A stretch of DNA of 64,000 nt from CAVQOB01 sp963714325 (GCA_963714325.1 CAVQOB010000008.1:248001-312000); one strand, 5' to 3'. Positions 41,691-50,778 are shown, counted from the stretch's first letter. Program-made: numbers and translations. Notes: generated from the sequence alone by a model not told the origin.

Positions 41691-43286
41691 ATGTCCTACC
41701 GAACGCTTCTGAAAACCACCGTCGCCGTCCTGGCGCTGTCTCTCGCGGCCGAGGCCGTCGACGCCAAGCCGCTGCGCTGGGCCCGCGTCCAAGACGCGTT
41801 GACGCTCGACCCGCATTCCCAGAACGAGGGTCCGACGCACAACATGTCGAGCCAGATCTACGAGGCGCTCGTCATCCGCCTCGCCAACGGCAGTCTCGAG
41901 CCGACGTTGGCGACGTCGTGGAAGGTGACCACCGATCCGACGGTCTGGGAATATAAACTCCGCCCGAACGTCAAGTTCCACGGTGGCGAATCATTTTCCG
42001 CCGACGACGTAGTCTTCTCGATCGAACGCGCGCTGCAACCGTCCTCCGACATGAAGGGCGTCATCGCCCACATCGAGAAGGTGACGAAAGTCGACGACCT
42101 GACGGTCCACATCAAGACCAAGGGCGCCAACCCATTGCTCCCCGATACGCTGACCAACACGCGCATGATGAGCAAGTCGTGGGCCGAAAAGAACAACACC
42201 GTAACGGTGCAGGACTACAAGGAGAAGAAGGACAACTTCGCCGTCCGCAACGCCAACGGCACCGGCCCCTACAGCCTCGTCAGCCGCGAGCAGGACGTGA
42301 AGACCGTCCTCAAGAAGTTCGACGGCTACTGGGGGACGAAGCAGTATCCCCACGGCATCACCGAGATCACCTACCTGACCATCAAGTCGGACGCGACGCG
42401 CGTCGCAGCCCTGCTCTCAGGCGAAGTTGATTTCGTGCAGGACATGCCCGTCCAGGACATTCAGCGCATCGAGGCAGCACCCGGCATGCGCGTGCTGACC
42501 GGCCCCGAAAATCGCGTCATCTTCTTCGGCATGGACGTCGCTGCGAAGGAACTCAAATCATCGGACGTCAAAGGCAAGAACCCCTTTGCCGACAAGCGGG
42601 TCCGACAGGCCATGAATGTCGCCATCGATCGTGCCGCGATCCAGCGCGCCGTCATGCGCGGTCAATCGGTGCCAGCGTTCATGCTCGCGCCGCCCTTCGT
42701 CAACGGCTACGATAAGGTCCTCGACACGCCGCCGAAAGCCGACGTCGATGCCGCCAAGAAGCTGTTGGTGGAAGCCGGATATCCGAACGGCTTCTCCGTG
42801 ACCATGAATTGCCCGAACGATCGCTACATCAACGACGAGGCGATCTGCCAGGCGACCGTCGCCATGCTCGCCAAGATCGGCATCAACGTAAAACTATCGG
42901 CCGGCCCCAAAGGGCCCCACTTCAATCTCATCCAGAAAAATCCGCCCGAGACCGAATTCTACCTGCTCGGCTGGGGCGTGCCGACCTACGACAGCCATTA
43001 CATCTTCTCGTTCATGCACCAGACCCGCAAGGACAAGGACGGCACCTGGAATGCCACCGGGTACTCAAACCCCGAACTCGACAAGAAGATCGTCAGCCTG
43101 ACAGGCGAAACCGATCTCGCCAAGCGCAACGCTACGATCAAGGAGATCTGGGCGAAGCTGCAGGACGAAGTGATCTATCTGCCGGTCCATCATCAGACGC
43201 TCGCGCACGGCATGAAAGCCGATTGGGAAATCCCAACCTCGCCCGACAACACCGTGCACATGAAGCTGTACGGACCGAAGAAATGA
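41691..43286 (+). CDS. peptide ABC transporter substrate-binding protein 2 (SBP_bac_5)
   Basis: A 531-residue periplasmic binding protein with a signal peptide (TLLKTTVAVLALSLAAEAVDA), TLDPHSQNEGPTHNMSSQIY, KLRPNVKFHGGESFSADDVV and TIKSDATRVAALLSGEVDFV. GGAG precedes the ATG. It shares length and many motifs with the binding protein at 37884, indicating duplication; the two flank the permease pair. Having two lets one transporter accept different ligands. Confidence 0.95.
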   Translation: MSYRTLLKTTVAVLALSLAAEAVDAKPLRWARVQDALTLDPHSQNEGPTHNMSSQIYEALVIRLANGSLEPTLATSWKVTTDPTVWEYKLRPNVKFHGGESFSADDVVFSIERALQPSSDMKGVIAHIEKVTKVDDLTVHIKTKGANPLLPDTLTNTRMMSKSWAEKNNTVTVQDYKEKKDNFAVRNANGTGPYSLVSREQDVKTVLKKFDGYWGTKQYPHGITEITYLTIKSDATRVAALLSGEVDFVQDMPVQDIQRIEAAPGMRVLTGPENRVIFFGMDVAAKELKSSDVKGKNPFADKRVRQAMNVAIDRAAIQRAVMRGQSVPAFMLAPPFVNGYDKVLDTPPKADVDAAKKLLVEAGYPNGFSVTMNCPNDRYINDEAICQATVAMLAKIGINVKLSAGPKGPHFNLIQKNPPETEFYLLGWGVPTYDSHYIFSFMHQTRKDKDGTWNATGYSNPELDKKIVSLTGETDLAKRNATIKEIWAKLQDEVIYLPVHHQTLAHGMKADWEIPTSPDNTVHMKLYGPKK

Positions 43287-43292
43287 ACAACT

Positions 43293-43446
43293 GTCATCCC
43301 GGGCGCGTCCATGCGGCGCATGGCTTCGCCATGACGCAGCGTGCAACGGTGCACTGCAGACCCGGGACCTTCTATCGGGGGACACGTCTCACAAGGTCCC
43401 GGGTCTGCGCGGCACCACGAAGGTGCTGCAGCGCGCCCGGGATGAC
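43293..43446. repeat. nested-palindrome intergenic repeat (family B), copy 4
   Basis: It has outer arms GTCATCCCGGGCGCGTCC / CGCCCGGGATGAC and an inner hairpin GCAGACCCGGGACCTT / AAGGTCCCGGGTCTGC. It sits inside the ABC operon, between binding protein 2 and the first ATPase. Here both arms carry CCCGGG where the other copies have CCCGCG, i.e. compensatory changes that keep pairing. Confidence 0.88.
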
Positions 43447-43511
43447 ACCGCGCCGGATGGCATTGACCATCCGAAGGCGCAAATAATCCTGAGTCGGAAG
43501 TGACAACAATA

Positions 43512-44504
43512 ATGACGTCACCCACCCCCGTCCTCTCCGTTCGCAACCTCCGCGTCGAGTTTCCGACGCGGCACGGCACGCTCGTCGCCGTCGACGACAT
43601 CTCGTTCGACATCGCTGCCGGCGAAGTGCTGGGCGTGGTCGGCGAATCCGGCGCCGGCAAATCCATGACTGGCACCGCCGTCATCGGCTTGCTTGAACCG
43701 CCCGGCCGCATCGCCGGCGGCCAAGTGCTGCTCAAAGGCCAACGCATCGACAATCTGCCGCCGGCAGAAATGCGCAAGATGCGCGGCAAACGCATCGGCA
43801 TGGTCTTCCAGGACCCGCTGACCTCGCTCAATCCGCTCTATCGCGTCGGCGAACAGATCATCGAGACCATCCGCACGCACGCACCGGTCTCCGAAACCGA
43901 AGCCCGCAAGCGCGCCATCGCCTTGCTCGAGGAAGCTGGCATCCAAGGCGCCGCCCGCCGCATCGACAGCTACCCGCACGAGTTCTCCGGCGGCATGCGC
44001 CAGCGCGTCGTGCTCGCCCTCGCTCTCTGCGCCGAACCCGAACTGGTCATTGCGGATGAGCCGACCACCGCCCTCGACGTCTCGATCCAGGCGCAGATCA
44101 TCCAGCTCTTGAAGCGGCTCTGTCGCGAGCGCGGCACCGCCGTCATGCTGATCACCCATGACATGGGCGTCATCGCCGAGACCGCCGATCGCGTCGCCGT
44201 CATGTACGCCGGCCGCATCGCCGAAATCGGCCCCGTCCGCGATGTCGTCCAACGCCCGCACCACCCCTATACCAAGGGCCTGATGGGCTCGATCCCAACC
44301 CTCGACACCAACGCCACGCGGCTCGTCCAGATCGCCGGCTCCATGCCGCGCCTGACCGCCATCCCCAGGGGCTGCGCTTTCAATCCCCGCTGCGAACAGG
44401 TCTTCAATCGCTGTCGCGTCGAACGACCCGATCTGCTGCCCGTCGGCAGCTCGAAAGTCGCCTGCTGGCTCGCGGCCCCAACGACAGTGGGAGCCGCGTC
44501 ATGA
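43512..44504 (+). CDS. peptide ABC transporter ATP-binding protein, OppD/DppD type
   Basis: A 330-residue ATPase with Walker A GESGAGKSM, Q-loop VFQDPLTSLNP, signature FSGGMRQRVVLALAL, Walker B LVIADEPTTALD and an oligo_HPY tail (RGCAFNPRCEQVFNRC). Start ATG 43512; a GTG at 43500 lies on top of the GGAAG that probably serves as ribosome site. The stop overlaps the OppF start by 4 bp (ATGA). Confidence 0.95.
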   Translation: MTSPTPVLSVRNLRVEFPTRHGTLVAVDDISFDIAAGEVLGVVGESGAGKSMTGTAVIGLLEPPGRIAGGQVLLKGQRIDNLPPAEMRKMRGKRIGMVFQDPLTSLNPLYRVGEQIIETIRTHAPVSETEARKRAIALLEEAGIQGAARRIDSYPHEFSGGMRQRVVLALALCAEPELVIADEPTTALDVSIQAQIIQLLKRLCRERGTAVMLITHDMGVIAETADRVAVMYAGRIAEIGPVRDVVQRPHHPYTKGLMGSIPTLDTNATRLVQIAGSMPRLTAIPRGCAFNPRCEQVFNRCRVERPDLLPVGSSKVACWLAAPTTVGAAS

Positions 44505-45565
44505 AGTTCACCCGACAGGACGCCGTTTTGGACAAGCCCCAGGTGAGCACACCCGCACCCGCCGCCACCACGCTGGTCGACGTCAAAAACCTCTCGCGCG
44601 TCTTCGATGTCTCGAAACCCTGGCTCAATCGCGTCGTCGAACGCGAGGAAAAGAAGTTCCTCAAGGCCGTCACCGACGTCTCCTTCACGATTCAAAAACG
44701 CGAGACGCTGGCGCTGGTCGGCGAGTCAGGCTCCGGCAAGTCAACCGTCGCCAAAATGGTCGTCGGCCTGCTGCATCCAACGCAAGGCTCCGTGACCATC
44801 GACGGCCAGAACATGTGGCAGGCAGGCAGCGACCTCGAAACGCTGCGCCGCCGCATCCAGATGATTTTCCAGGACCCCTACGCCAGCCTCAATCCACGCT
44901 GGCGCGTCGACAACATCATCGCCGATCCCATCCGCGCCTTCGGCCTCGCCAAGGACAACGCCGAGATCGAGCATCGCGTCGGTGAATTGCTCCGCCTCGT
45001 CGGCCTCGATCCCGCCGACGGCCGCAAATATCCGCACGAATTCTCCGGCGGCCAGCGCCAGCGCATCTGCATCGCCCGCGCACTCTCGTCCAAGCCAGAA
45101 TTCCTCGTCTGCGATGAACCGACGTCCGCCCTCGACGTCTCCGTGCAGGCGCAGATCTTGAACCTCATGCGCGATCTGCAGGACCAGTTCGGCCTGACCT
45201 ATCTCTTCATCTCGCATAATTTGGCCGTCGTCCGTCACATGGCGACGCGCATCGGTGTCATGTACCTCGGCCGCGTCGTCGAGATCGCGCCCTCCGCCGA
45301 TCTCTTCAAGGCGCCGGTCCATCCCTATACGCGCATGCTGCTCGACGCGGTCCCCGACCTCGCCATGTCCGGCCGGCCGCGCAAGATGGTCGAAGGGGAA
45401 ATTCCCAATCCGATCGATCCGCCGCCCGGATGCGCGTTTCACCCGCGCTGCCCGCTGGCCTTCGATCGCTGCAAAACCGAAGTACCGAAATCAATCGAGC
45501 GCGCCAGTAATCTAGTCAGCAGCCGCGCCATCGCCTGCCACGCCGCTGAAGCTGGCAAAGTTTAG
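44501..45565 (+). CDS. peptide ABC transporter ATP-binding protein, OppF/DppF type
   Basis: A 354-residue ATPase with Walker A GESGSGKST, Q-loop IFQDPYASLNPRW, signature FSGGQRQRICIARAL, Walker B FLVCDEPTSALD and a C-terminal PPPGCAFHPRCPLAFDRC. The leading ~30 residues and an insertion before Walker A (DVSKPWLNRVVEREEKKFLK) are usual for OppF. It is translationally coupled to OppD. The last gene of the operon, it overlaps the convergent PilZ gene by 4 bp. Confidence 0.95.
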   Translation: MKFTRQDAVLDKPQVSTPAPAATTLVDVKNLSRVFDVSKPWLNRVVEREEKKFLKAVTDVSFTIQKRETLALVGESGSGKSTVAKMVVGLLHPTQGSVTIDGQNMWQAGSDLETLRRRIQMIFQDPYASLNPRWRVDNIIADPIRAFGLAKDNAEIEHRVGELLRLVGLDPADGRKYPHEFSGGQRQRICIARALSSKPEFLVCDEPTSALDVSVQAQILNLMRDLQDQFGLTYLFISHNLAVVRHMATRIGVMYLGRVVEIAPSADLFKAPVHPYTRMLLDAVPDLAMSGRPRKMVEGEIPNPIDPPPGCAFHPRCPLAFDRCKTEVPKSIERASNLVSSRAIACHAAEAGKV

Positions 45566-45921
45566 CGTTTCCGCCGCAGGGATACCGTGTGCTTGGTATG
45601 CGGCTGACTGACGACTTGGCGGCGGCTCGGCTCCACCACGCGTAGCGCCGTGAAGCGCACGCCGATCTCCCGGCCCTTGCGCCATGTGACCTCGCAGTCG
45701 GCCTCCAGGCCATCGAGATCCAGCAACAACTCGAAGGTATCGGGAATCGTCAAGCTGTTGTCGACGCGCAGTCGCGCACCGGTTTCAGACACGTCGCGTA
45801 CCGCCGCGATCTGCGTGATGTGGCGGCCCGAATAGGCGATGACGCAAGCCTTGAGAACGCGCTGGCGGGCCGCCGCACGTTCGCAATTCAGCTCTGCCGT
45901 ATTTGTGATGCTCGCCGTCAT
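45562..45921 (-). CDS. PilZ domain protein
   Basis: A 119-residue putative c-di-GMP effector. The basic opening ERAAARQRVLKACVIAY holds an R-x3-R-type cluster and DVSETGARLRV fits the D/N-x-S-x-x-G motif; EVTWRKGREIGVRFT completes the barrel. Single-domain PilZ proteins of this type are common in Rhizobiales. It is convergent with and overlaps the OppF stop by 4 bp, leaving no terminator between them. Confidence 0.87.
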   Translation of the reverse strand: MTASITNTAELNCERAAARQRVLKACVIAYSGRHITQIAAVRDVSETGARLRVDNSLTIPDTFELLLDLDGLEADCEVTWRKGREIGVRFTALRVVEPSRRQVVSQPHTKHTVSLRRKR

Positions 45922-46117
45922 GGTCCACCCTGCCTGACAAAGACTTCACCACATAACCGTTAAGCCAGCGCTACGGCATTACCGCAGACTCGGCGCACCC
46001 ACGGAAAGTAACCTGTGAAATGTGCCCGCTTGTGTTGAAAGAAACGCAAATTGTTGCGCCATTCCAGGATTTCAGCGACGATTGGCCTCCACGGGGTGAA
46101 GGTTCGCGGGAGGCACA

Positions 46118-46843
46118 ATGAGCGGTCGCGGCATGAAGTCTGCCATGGTCACCCGTCGGGTCGTGCTCGGCGCGGCAGCGCTGACCTTCGCAACGCAGTC
46201 CCGCGCCGACGGCCCGGTCGATCTGCAACTGGTCCTCGCCGTCGATTGCTCCGGCAGCGTCAACCAGACGCGCTACGACCTGCAGAAAAAAGGCTATGCT
46301 GAAGCTTTCCGTTCCGCCGAGGTTGTCAACGCCATCCGGTCCGGACGCCGGCAGGCGATTGCGGTCTGCATGACGCAGTGGACCGGCCCCTCGATGCAGC
46401 ACGTAGCGATTCCCTGGACGCGCATCGGCGATAAATCCGAGTCGGACGAGTTTGGCGCCCGCATCGATGCCATGCCACGCCTGCTCTACTCCGGCGGCAC
46501 GTCGGTCAGCGGCGCCATCGACCATGGTGTCACTCTCTTTCCATCGTCGCCGTACCAAGGCACACGCCGGGTAATCGATGTGTCCGGCGACGGCGCCAAC
46601 AATCGCGGCCGCCCGGCCAGTGAGGCGCGCGACGACGCGATCAAGGCCGGCATCACCGTCAACGGGTTGCCGATCATGGCACTGGAGCCGAACCTCGACA
46701 CGTACTACCGCGAGAATGTGATCGGCGGCGATACGGCCTTCATGGTCCTCGCCGAAAGTTACGAGACGTTTGGCGCCGCCGTCCGCCGCAAACTGATCCA
46801 GGAAATTGCCGACGCGCCGACGACCGTACGGACCAAGTCATGA
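46118..46843 (+). CDS. DUF1194 (VWA-like) secreted protein
   Basis: A 241-residue exported protein. The start MSGRGMKSAMVTRRVVLGAA has an RR pair before a hydrophobic stretch, so Tat export is possible. The von Willebrand A-like metal site is visible as D-C-S-G-S in LVLAVDCSGSVNQTRY, with SGGTSVSGAIDHG and VIDVSGDGANN later. GGGAGG before the ATG. The stop overlaps the RidA start by 4 bp. Function unknown; a periplasmic binding or adhesion role is inferred. Confidence 0.9.
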   Translation: MSGRGMKSAMVTRRVVLGAAALTFATQSRADGPVDLQLVLAVDCSGSVNQTRYDLQKKGYAEAFRSAEVVNAIRSGRRQAIAVCMTQWTGPSMQHVAIPWTRIGDKSESDEFGARIDAMPRLLYSGGTSVSGAIDHGVTLFPSSPYQGTRRVIDVSGDGANNRGRPASEARDDAIKAGITVNGLPIMALEPNLDTYYRENVIGGDTAFMVLAESYETFGAAVRRKLIQEIADAPTTVRTKS

Positions 46844-47190
46844 TCAAACGCATTCCCGGGGCCGTCGCCACCCGCAGCCGCGCCGTCGTCCACAACGGCG
46901 TCGTCTACACCGTCGCCGTCGCCGCCGAGAAGCCATCCTCACTTTATGAGCAGACGCGCGGCGCGCTGGCCCGCATCGACCAGAACCTGGCCGATGCCGG
47001 CTCACATAAATCGTTGATCCTTTCGGCGACGGTTTACATCACCGACATCAGCCAAAAGGATGAGATGAACCGAGCCTGGGACGCCTGGGTCGACCGGGCC
47101 AACCCGCCGCAGCGTGCCTGCATCGGCGCCAGCCTCGAAGGCCACGACCTCGTCGAAATTGTGATCACCGCTGCTTTACGCGCCGGTTGA
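46840..47190 (+). CDS. RidA/YjgF/YER057c family protein
   Basis: A 116-residue member of the enamine/imine deaminase family: VVHNGVVYTVAVA at the start, QTRGALARIDQNLADAGSHKS, YITDISQKDEMNRAWDAWV, and PPQRACIGASL, where the Arg is at the position of the catalytic arginine. Translationally coupled (ATGA) to the DUF1194 gene, an unusual pairing of a cytoplasmic and an exported protein. Confidence 0.9.
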   Translation: MIKRIPGAVATRSRAVVHNGVVYTVAVAAEKPSSLYEQTRGALARIDQNLADAGSHKSLILSATVYITDISQKDEMNRAWDAWVDRANPPQRACIGASLEGHDLVEIVITAALRAG

Positions 47191-47323
47191 TACCGGCCAA
47201 CGCAACGATCGACCCGTGTTCCCGCTCTCGACCGGCCGGTATCCGCGCGCGGTGCATAACGCAATCTTTCCCTTTTTCAGCCCCTCTCCCGGCCCGATTC
47301 AGCCCCGAAGCCAGCGCAAGACG

Positions 47324-47396
47324 CTAGTGTTTTGATTCCGAAGTTCGCTCAAAGCGGTGTCGCGAAAACTGGCGAATTTCGGAATCGGGACACTAG
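47324..47396. repeat. CTAGTG-bounded inverted repeat (family D), copy 1
   Basis: CTAGTGTTTTGATTCCGAAG at one end and CGAATTTCGGAATCGGGACACTAG at the other, about 73 bp. Nearly identical to 55498-55574. Boundaries are CTAG/CTAG and the interior forms a long hairpin. Confidence 0.85.
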
Positions 47397-47440
47397 CGCG
47401 GGCTGTTGAAAATATCGGAAACCAGGAGCGAGGCACATCA

Positions 47441-48583
47441 ATGCAGGCTTGCAGTGCGTTTGTCCGTCAGTGCGTGATCCTGGTCGCGCTGGTCATGGCG
47501 CTCGCGCCAACCCAGAGTCCCGCGCAATCCCCCATTCAATCCAGTGACTCGAACGCCGCCCTCGTCAAGAACAAGCACATCGGCGTGCAACGCGAAGCCG
47601 CAACCAAGCAGCCACGCAGCGAAAGCGATCAAGCGGTTGTCGATGGCTGGCCGCTCTATCGCACCGATCGTGGGCAGGCTGCATTCAATGACGCCATGGC
47701 GGCACTGAAGGCAACTGACACCGCAGCCCCGACCCCGCCAGCGTTCAAAGGCTGCACCGCACTCGAATGCAATCTCTCGCTCCCCGCGTTGCGCCCCGAT
47801 GGCTGGATGCCCGCCGGCAGGCTCTGGGTATCACCAACCGAATACGTCCTGATCGCCCATAGTCCGCGCAATCGCGACGGCCAAACCTATCGCCGTCGCA
47901 TGACGCGCGACATGCGCGTTTTCGTCTTCCACGAATTCCACAACAGCTCGCGCAACACCGACCTGTTCGATACCGTTTCCTCGCACAAGGGCGCGGTGTT
48001 CGTGCCGCTCTACCTGGGCAAGACCGCGACCGATGCCTACGGCCGCCGCTTTGTCATCGTGCTGCAGGTTGCCCCGCTCGATGTCGCGAGCATTCACGCA
48101 TCGAATCACGGCAGCGCCGGTCCAGGCATGGAAGTCGCCAGAAACATCTCAGATGCCGTCGACCCACTGCAGAATCTTGCCGGCATCCTGGTCGCGACGA
48201 TCGCCAAAGTTTCTCTGCCGCGTATGCAGGTCGTCAATCATCGCGGCACCGAAGGCCAGCCGATGCTCAATGCCTATGAGCGCCGGCTGGCAACGTTGCG
48301 GTCGCGGCCGACGGCGCCGCTGGTCGTTCTGCCGTTCACGCCAGCGCCGGCACAACGGCTTGTAACGGCGGCCGCCAAGCTCGACGATTTGATCCTGCGT
48401 CGTGGTGCTTCCCCACGTCTGCCCGTGGCCGAGCGCGGGGTTGTGCCCTCGGCCAAGTCTTCGCTAGCTCAAGCTTCGATGGCGGCGGGCCCGCGCCTGT
48501 TGCCATCGATACCTCAATTGATCGGACCGATACGGCTCGCCGTTCGGCCTGCAGCGCAGCCGGCGAGCGCCACTAAAAACTGA
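47441..48583 (+). CDS. hypothetical exported protein
   Basis: A 380-residue protein with a signal segment (CVILVALVMALAPTQSPAQ), a conserved-looking centre (WVSPTEYVLIAHSPRN...RVFVFHEFHNSSRNTDLFDT...GAVFVPLYLGKTATDAYGRR) and a proline/alanine-rich C-terminal tail. AGGAGCGAGG precedes the ATG at 47441. The HEFHN sequence is not a zinc HExxH motif. I do not recognise the family with certainty; similar periplasmic proteins occur in Rhizobiales. Confidence 0.78.
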   Translation: MQACSAFVRQCVILVALVMALAPTQSPAQSPIQSSDSNAALVKNKHIGVQREAATKQPRSESDQAVVDGWPLYRTDRGQAAFNDAMAALKATDTAAPTPPAFKGCTALECNLSLPALRPDGWMPAGRLWVSPTEYVLIAHSPRNRDGQTYRRRMTRDMRVFVFHEFHNSSRNTDLFDTVSSHKGAVFVPLYLGKTATDAYGRRFVIVLQVAPLDVASIHASNHGSAGPGMEVARNISDAVDPLQNLAGILVATIAKVSLPRMQVVNHRGTEGQPMLNAYERRLATLRSRPTAPLVVLPFTPAPAQRLVTAAAKLDDLILRRGASPRLPVAERGVVPSAKSSLAQASMAAGPRLLPSIPQLIGPIRLAVRPAAQPASATKN

Positions 48584-48603
48584 CATCGCCGCCAGCCCGC
48601 CGA

Positions 48604-49365
48604 TCACCCGCGGCGTGGCCTGTCACCTTGCACGCCGCATTTCTCCATCGGCAACGCCGTCGTCAACCAGCCGTCCTTGCTGACCGTTACCACATACCGC
48701 CGGCACTCGGCCGTCGCACCCGGCACGAACCGCACCTGGAACAGCGCAAGATCCGCCTTGCGCTCGCGCGGCCAGACGAAAACGGCACTCTCGTCGGTCT
48801 CGCTCAGCGCCGTTCGAATGGCGATTCCCGCGTTGCGATAGTCGGCAGCCGATAGTCGTTCAAGCAGCACCCGCGAGAGTTCGGGGTGCAGACCGACGGC
48901 GGCCGCCCGCTTTTGATAGGGATCGGACGGATCGATGACCAGAGGCGGCAACGCCGCTGGCGGCGCTGCATCGACACCCGTCGCGGCAGGCGGCAATGCG
49001 GCCGTCGCGAGCGGCGGCGTCGCAATCTCCTGCGCGACAACCGTAGGGCCCAACGGTGGCGGCACAACAACCGGTGGCGGCATGGGTGCCACGCGCGCGG
49101 CCGTTCCGGGGAACTTGTTATCCGCGGCCGGCGGCGCCATTGCCATCTTCGCCCATTGCCAACCCGACCACTCCGTCGGATCGCCGAGCATCGCTGACCC
49201 GCCGCCGAGCAGCATCAGCATGAACAGCACGCCGCGTCGCCGCGCTTTGCTGCGGGCAGCGCGCGGCGGACCGATACGATCGCCGGGCATCATGTCGTAC
49301 GCACCGAACTCGGAACGATAAGCGTCGTAAAACTGGTTCGGCGAATACCGTGCGGGGTTGGTCAT
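48604..49365 (-). CDS. hypothetical single-pass membrane protein with Pro/Ala-rich linker
   Basis: A 253-residue protein: cytoplasmic start, membrane helix at about 45-62 (GVLFMLMLLGGGSAMLG), a long Pro/Ala/Val-rich periplasmic linker (about 75-140), then a compact C-terminal domain (DPYQKRAAAVGLHPELSRVLLERLSAADY...LPMEKCGV). GAGGGA precedes the ATG. Convergent with the gene ending at 48583. No family recognised. Confidence 0.72.
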   Translation of the reverse strand: MTNPARYSPNQFYDAYRSEFGAYDMMPGDRIGPPRAARSKARRRGVLFMLMLLGGGSAMLGDPTEWSGWQWAKMAMAPPAADNKFPGTAARVAPMPPPVVVPPPLGPTVVAQEIATPPLATAALPPAATGVDAAPPAALPPLVIDPSDPYQKRAAAVGLHPELSRVLLERLSAADYRNAGIAIRTALSETDESAVFVWPRERKADLALFQVRFVPGATAECRRYVVTVSKDGWLTTALPMEKCGVQGDRPRRG

Positions 49366-49584
49366 GACTGATCCCTCGTCATAGTGCCGGTTGTGAAAGT
49401 CGGCTCCCGCTTTCGCCTACACGCAGCAGATTCCCGGCAGAAAAAAGGCGCCGTTGCGCTCATTCTGAAAGGCAATCTCAGAGCACTATGCGCAGTTTTT
49501 GCGCGTTGGCAGCGAACGCGCCGCGATTGTAGCGATGATGATCGCGACCTTGACATCTCAGTCACTTCCGCGTTCCGGTGCCCC

Positions 49585-50454
49585 ATGAACTATCGCCACG
49601 CCTATCATGCTGGAAACTTCGCCGACGTGCTCAAGCACGCCATCTTCGTACTGTGCATCGAGCACATGAAACGCAAGGAAGGCGCCTTCCGCATCATCGA
49701 CACCCACGCTGGTCCCGGTCGCTATCGCTTGCGCGAGGGCGAGGCCGCAAAAACCGGCGAATGGAAAGACGGCATCGGCCGCCTGATAGGGCCTGACGTC
49801 GAACCCCTGCCCGAACGCGCCGCCGCTATTTTTGCGCCCTATCTCGATCTGATCCGCCGCGAAAACGACGGCACCGATTTGTCCATCTATCCGGGCTCGC
49901 CGTTGATCGCCGCAAACATGTTGCGGCGTGGCGATGTCCTCATTGCCAACGAGTTGCACCCCGACGACAGCAAGGCTCTGGCGGCCCTCCTCGACGACGA
50001 TGGCCGCGCCAAGGTCATGAAGCAGGACGGCTGGTCGGCCTTGAAAGCGTTACTGCCACCGAAGGAGCGCCGCGGCGTCATCCTCATCGATCCGTCGTTC
50101 GAGGAAGCGGGCGAATTGATCCGCCTGACCGAAGGCCTGGCTGCCGCGTCACGACGATTTTCCTCCGGCACCTATTTGCTCTGGTATCCGATCAAAGATC
50201 CGAAAATCGTCTCTCGCTTCCATCGCGCGCTCAGCGAAACCGGACTACCCAAATTGCTGAAATGCGAGTTAATGTTGCGCACCTATCGCAATCCCGACAT
50301 CCTCAACGGCACCGGCCTCATCGTCGCCAACCCGCCCTTCACGCTGGCAGCCGATCTGAAGGTCATTCTGCCTGTTCTGGCCGAACGGTTGGCGCAGGAC
50401 ACGGGCGGCGGCTGGCGCCTCGAATGGTTGAGCGGCGATGCCCCCAACGATTAA
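49585..50454 (+). CDS. rlmJ: 23S rRNA (adenine-N6)-methyltransferase RlmJ-like, altered catalytic motif
   Basis: A 289-residue RlmJ family member. It starts with the diagnostic MNYRHAYHAGNFADVLKH and has the SAM-binding IDTHAGPGRY, NELHPDDSKAL and the C-terminal LIVANPPFTL. In E. coli RlmJ methylates A2030 of 23S rRNA. Motif IV, which should read DPPY/F, here reads D169-P-S-F172 (GVILIDPSFEEA). Start at 49585 matches the family N-terminus; the longer frame to 49384 does not. Confidence 0.92.
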   Translation: MNYRHAYHAGNFADVLKHAIFVLCIEHMKRKEGAFRIIDTHAGPGRYRLREGEAAKTGEWKDGIGRLIGPDVEPLPERAAAIFAPYLDLIRRENDGTDLSIYPGSPLIAANMLRRGDVLIANELHPDDSKALAALLDDDGRAKVMKQDGWSALKALLPPKERRGVILIDPSFEEAGELIRLTEGLAAASRRFSSGTYLLWYPIKDPKIVSRFHRALSETGLPKLLKCELMLRTYRNPDILNGTGLIVANPPFTLAADLKVILPVLAERLAQDTGGGWRLEWLSGDAPND

Positions 50455-50778
50455 GACGTTGACGCTAACGACGGTATGACTTTCCGAGGACCAGCCATGC
50501 AGATTTGGCTTGCGCGTGATTTATTGATGACAGATACTCCGTGCTGCTCGGGTAGCCTGCCGGACCCGGAGGAAAAGGCTGAGACTGATTGAGAGTGAAT
50601 GACATTGACGACGCATCGCATTCTTCTCCTGGACGCCTCAACATTCCCCGACCTGCCCAGATTTTGGGTGAGGCCTGCCTGAGTATCACCGGACAGGTCT
50701 GCAGGCCGGCATGTCTTGCAGAGTTGTCCAATAGCAACGCCCTGGGCGGCGCGCTTGGGGAACTCTGGAGAGCGGCGA
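50455..50778 (+). promoter_or_regulatory. long leader region upstream of the cold-shock gene
   Basis: A 324-bp gene-free stretch before cspA. Cold-shock mRNAs commonly carry long structured 5' leaders, so this is the likely place for temperature control. I see no certain promoter; GGAG lies eight bases before the ATG. Confidence 0.4.

Noticed and set aside
47928..47945. HExxH zinc-protease motif in the 380-residue exported protein
   Set aside because: The sequence is H-E-F-H-N, so the second zinc histidine is not in place.
50325..50345. NPPF near the RlmJ C-terminus as the catalytic motif
   Set aside because: In RlmJ the catalytic motif IV lies centrally (here DPSF at 169-172); the C-terminal NPP is a separate family feature.
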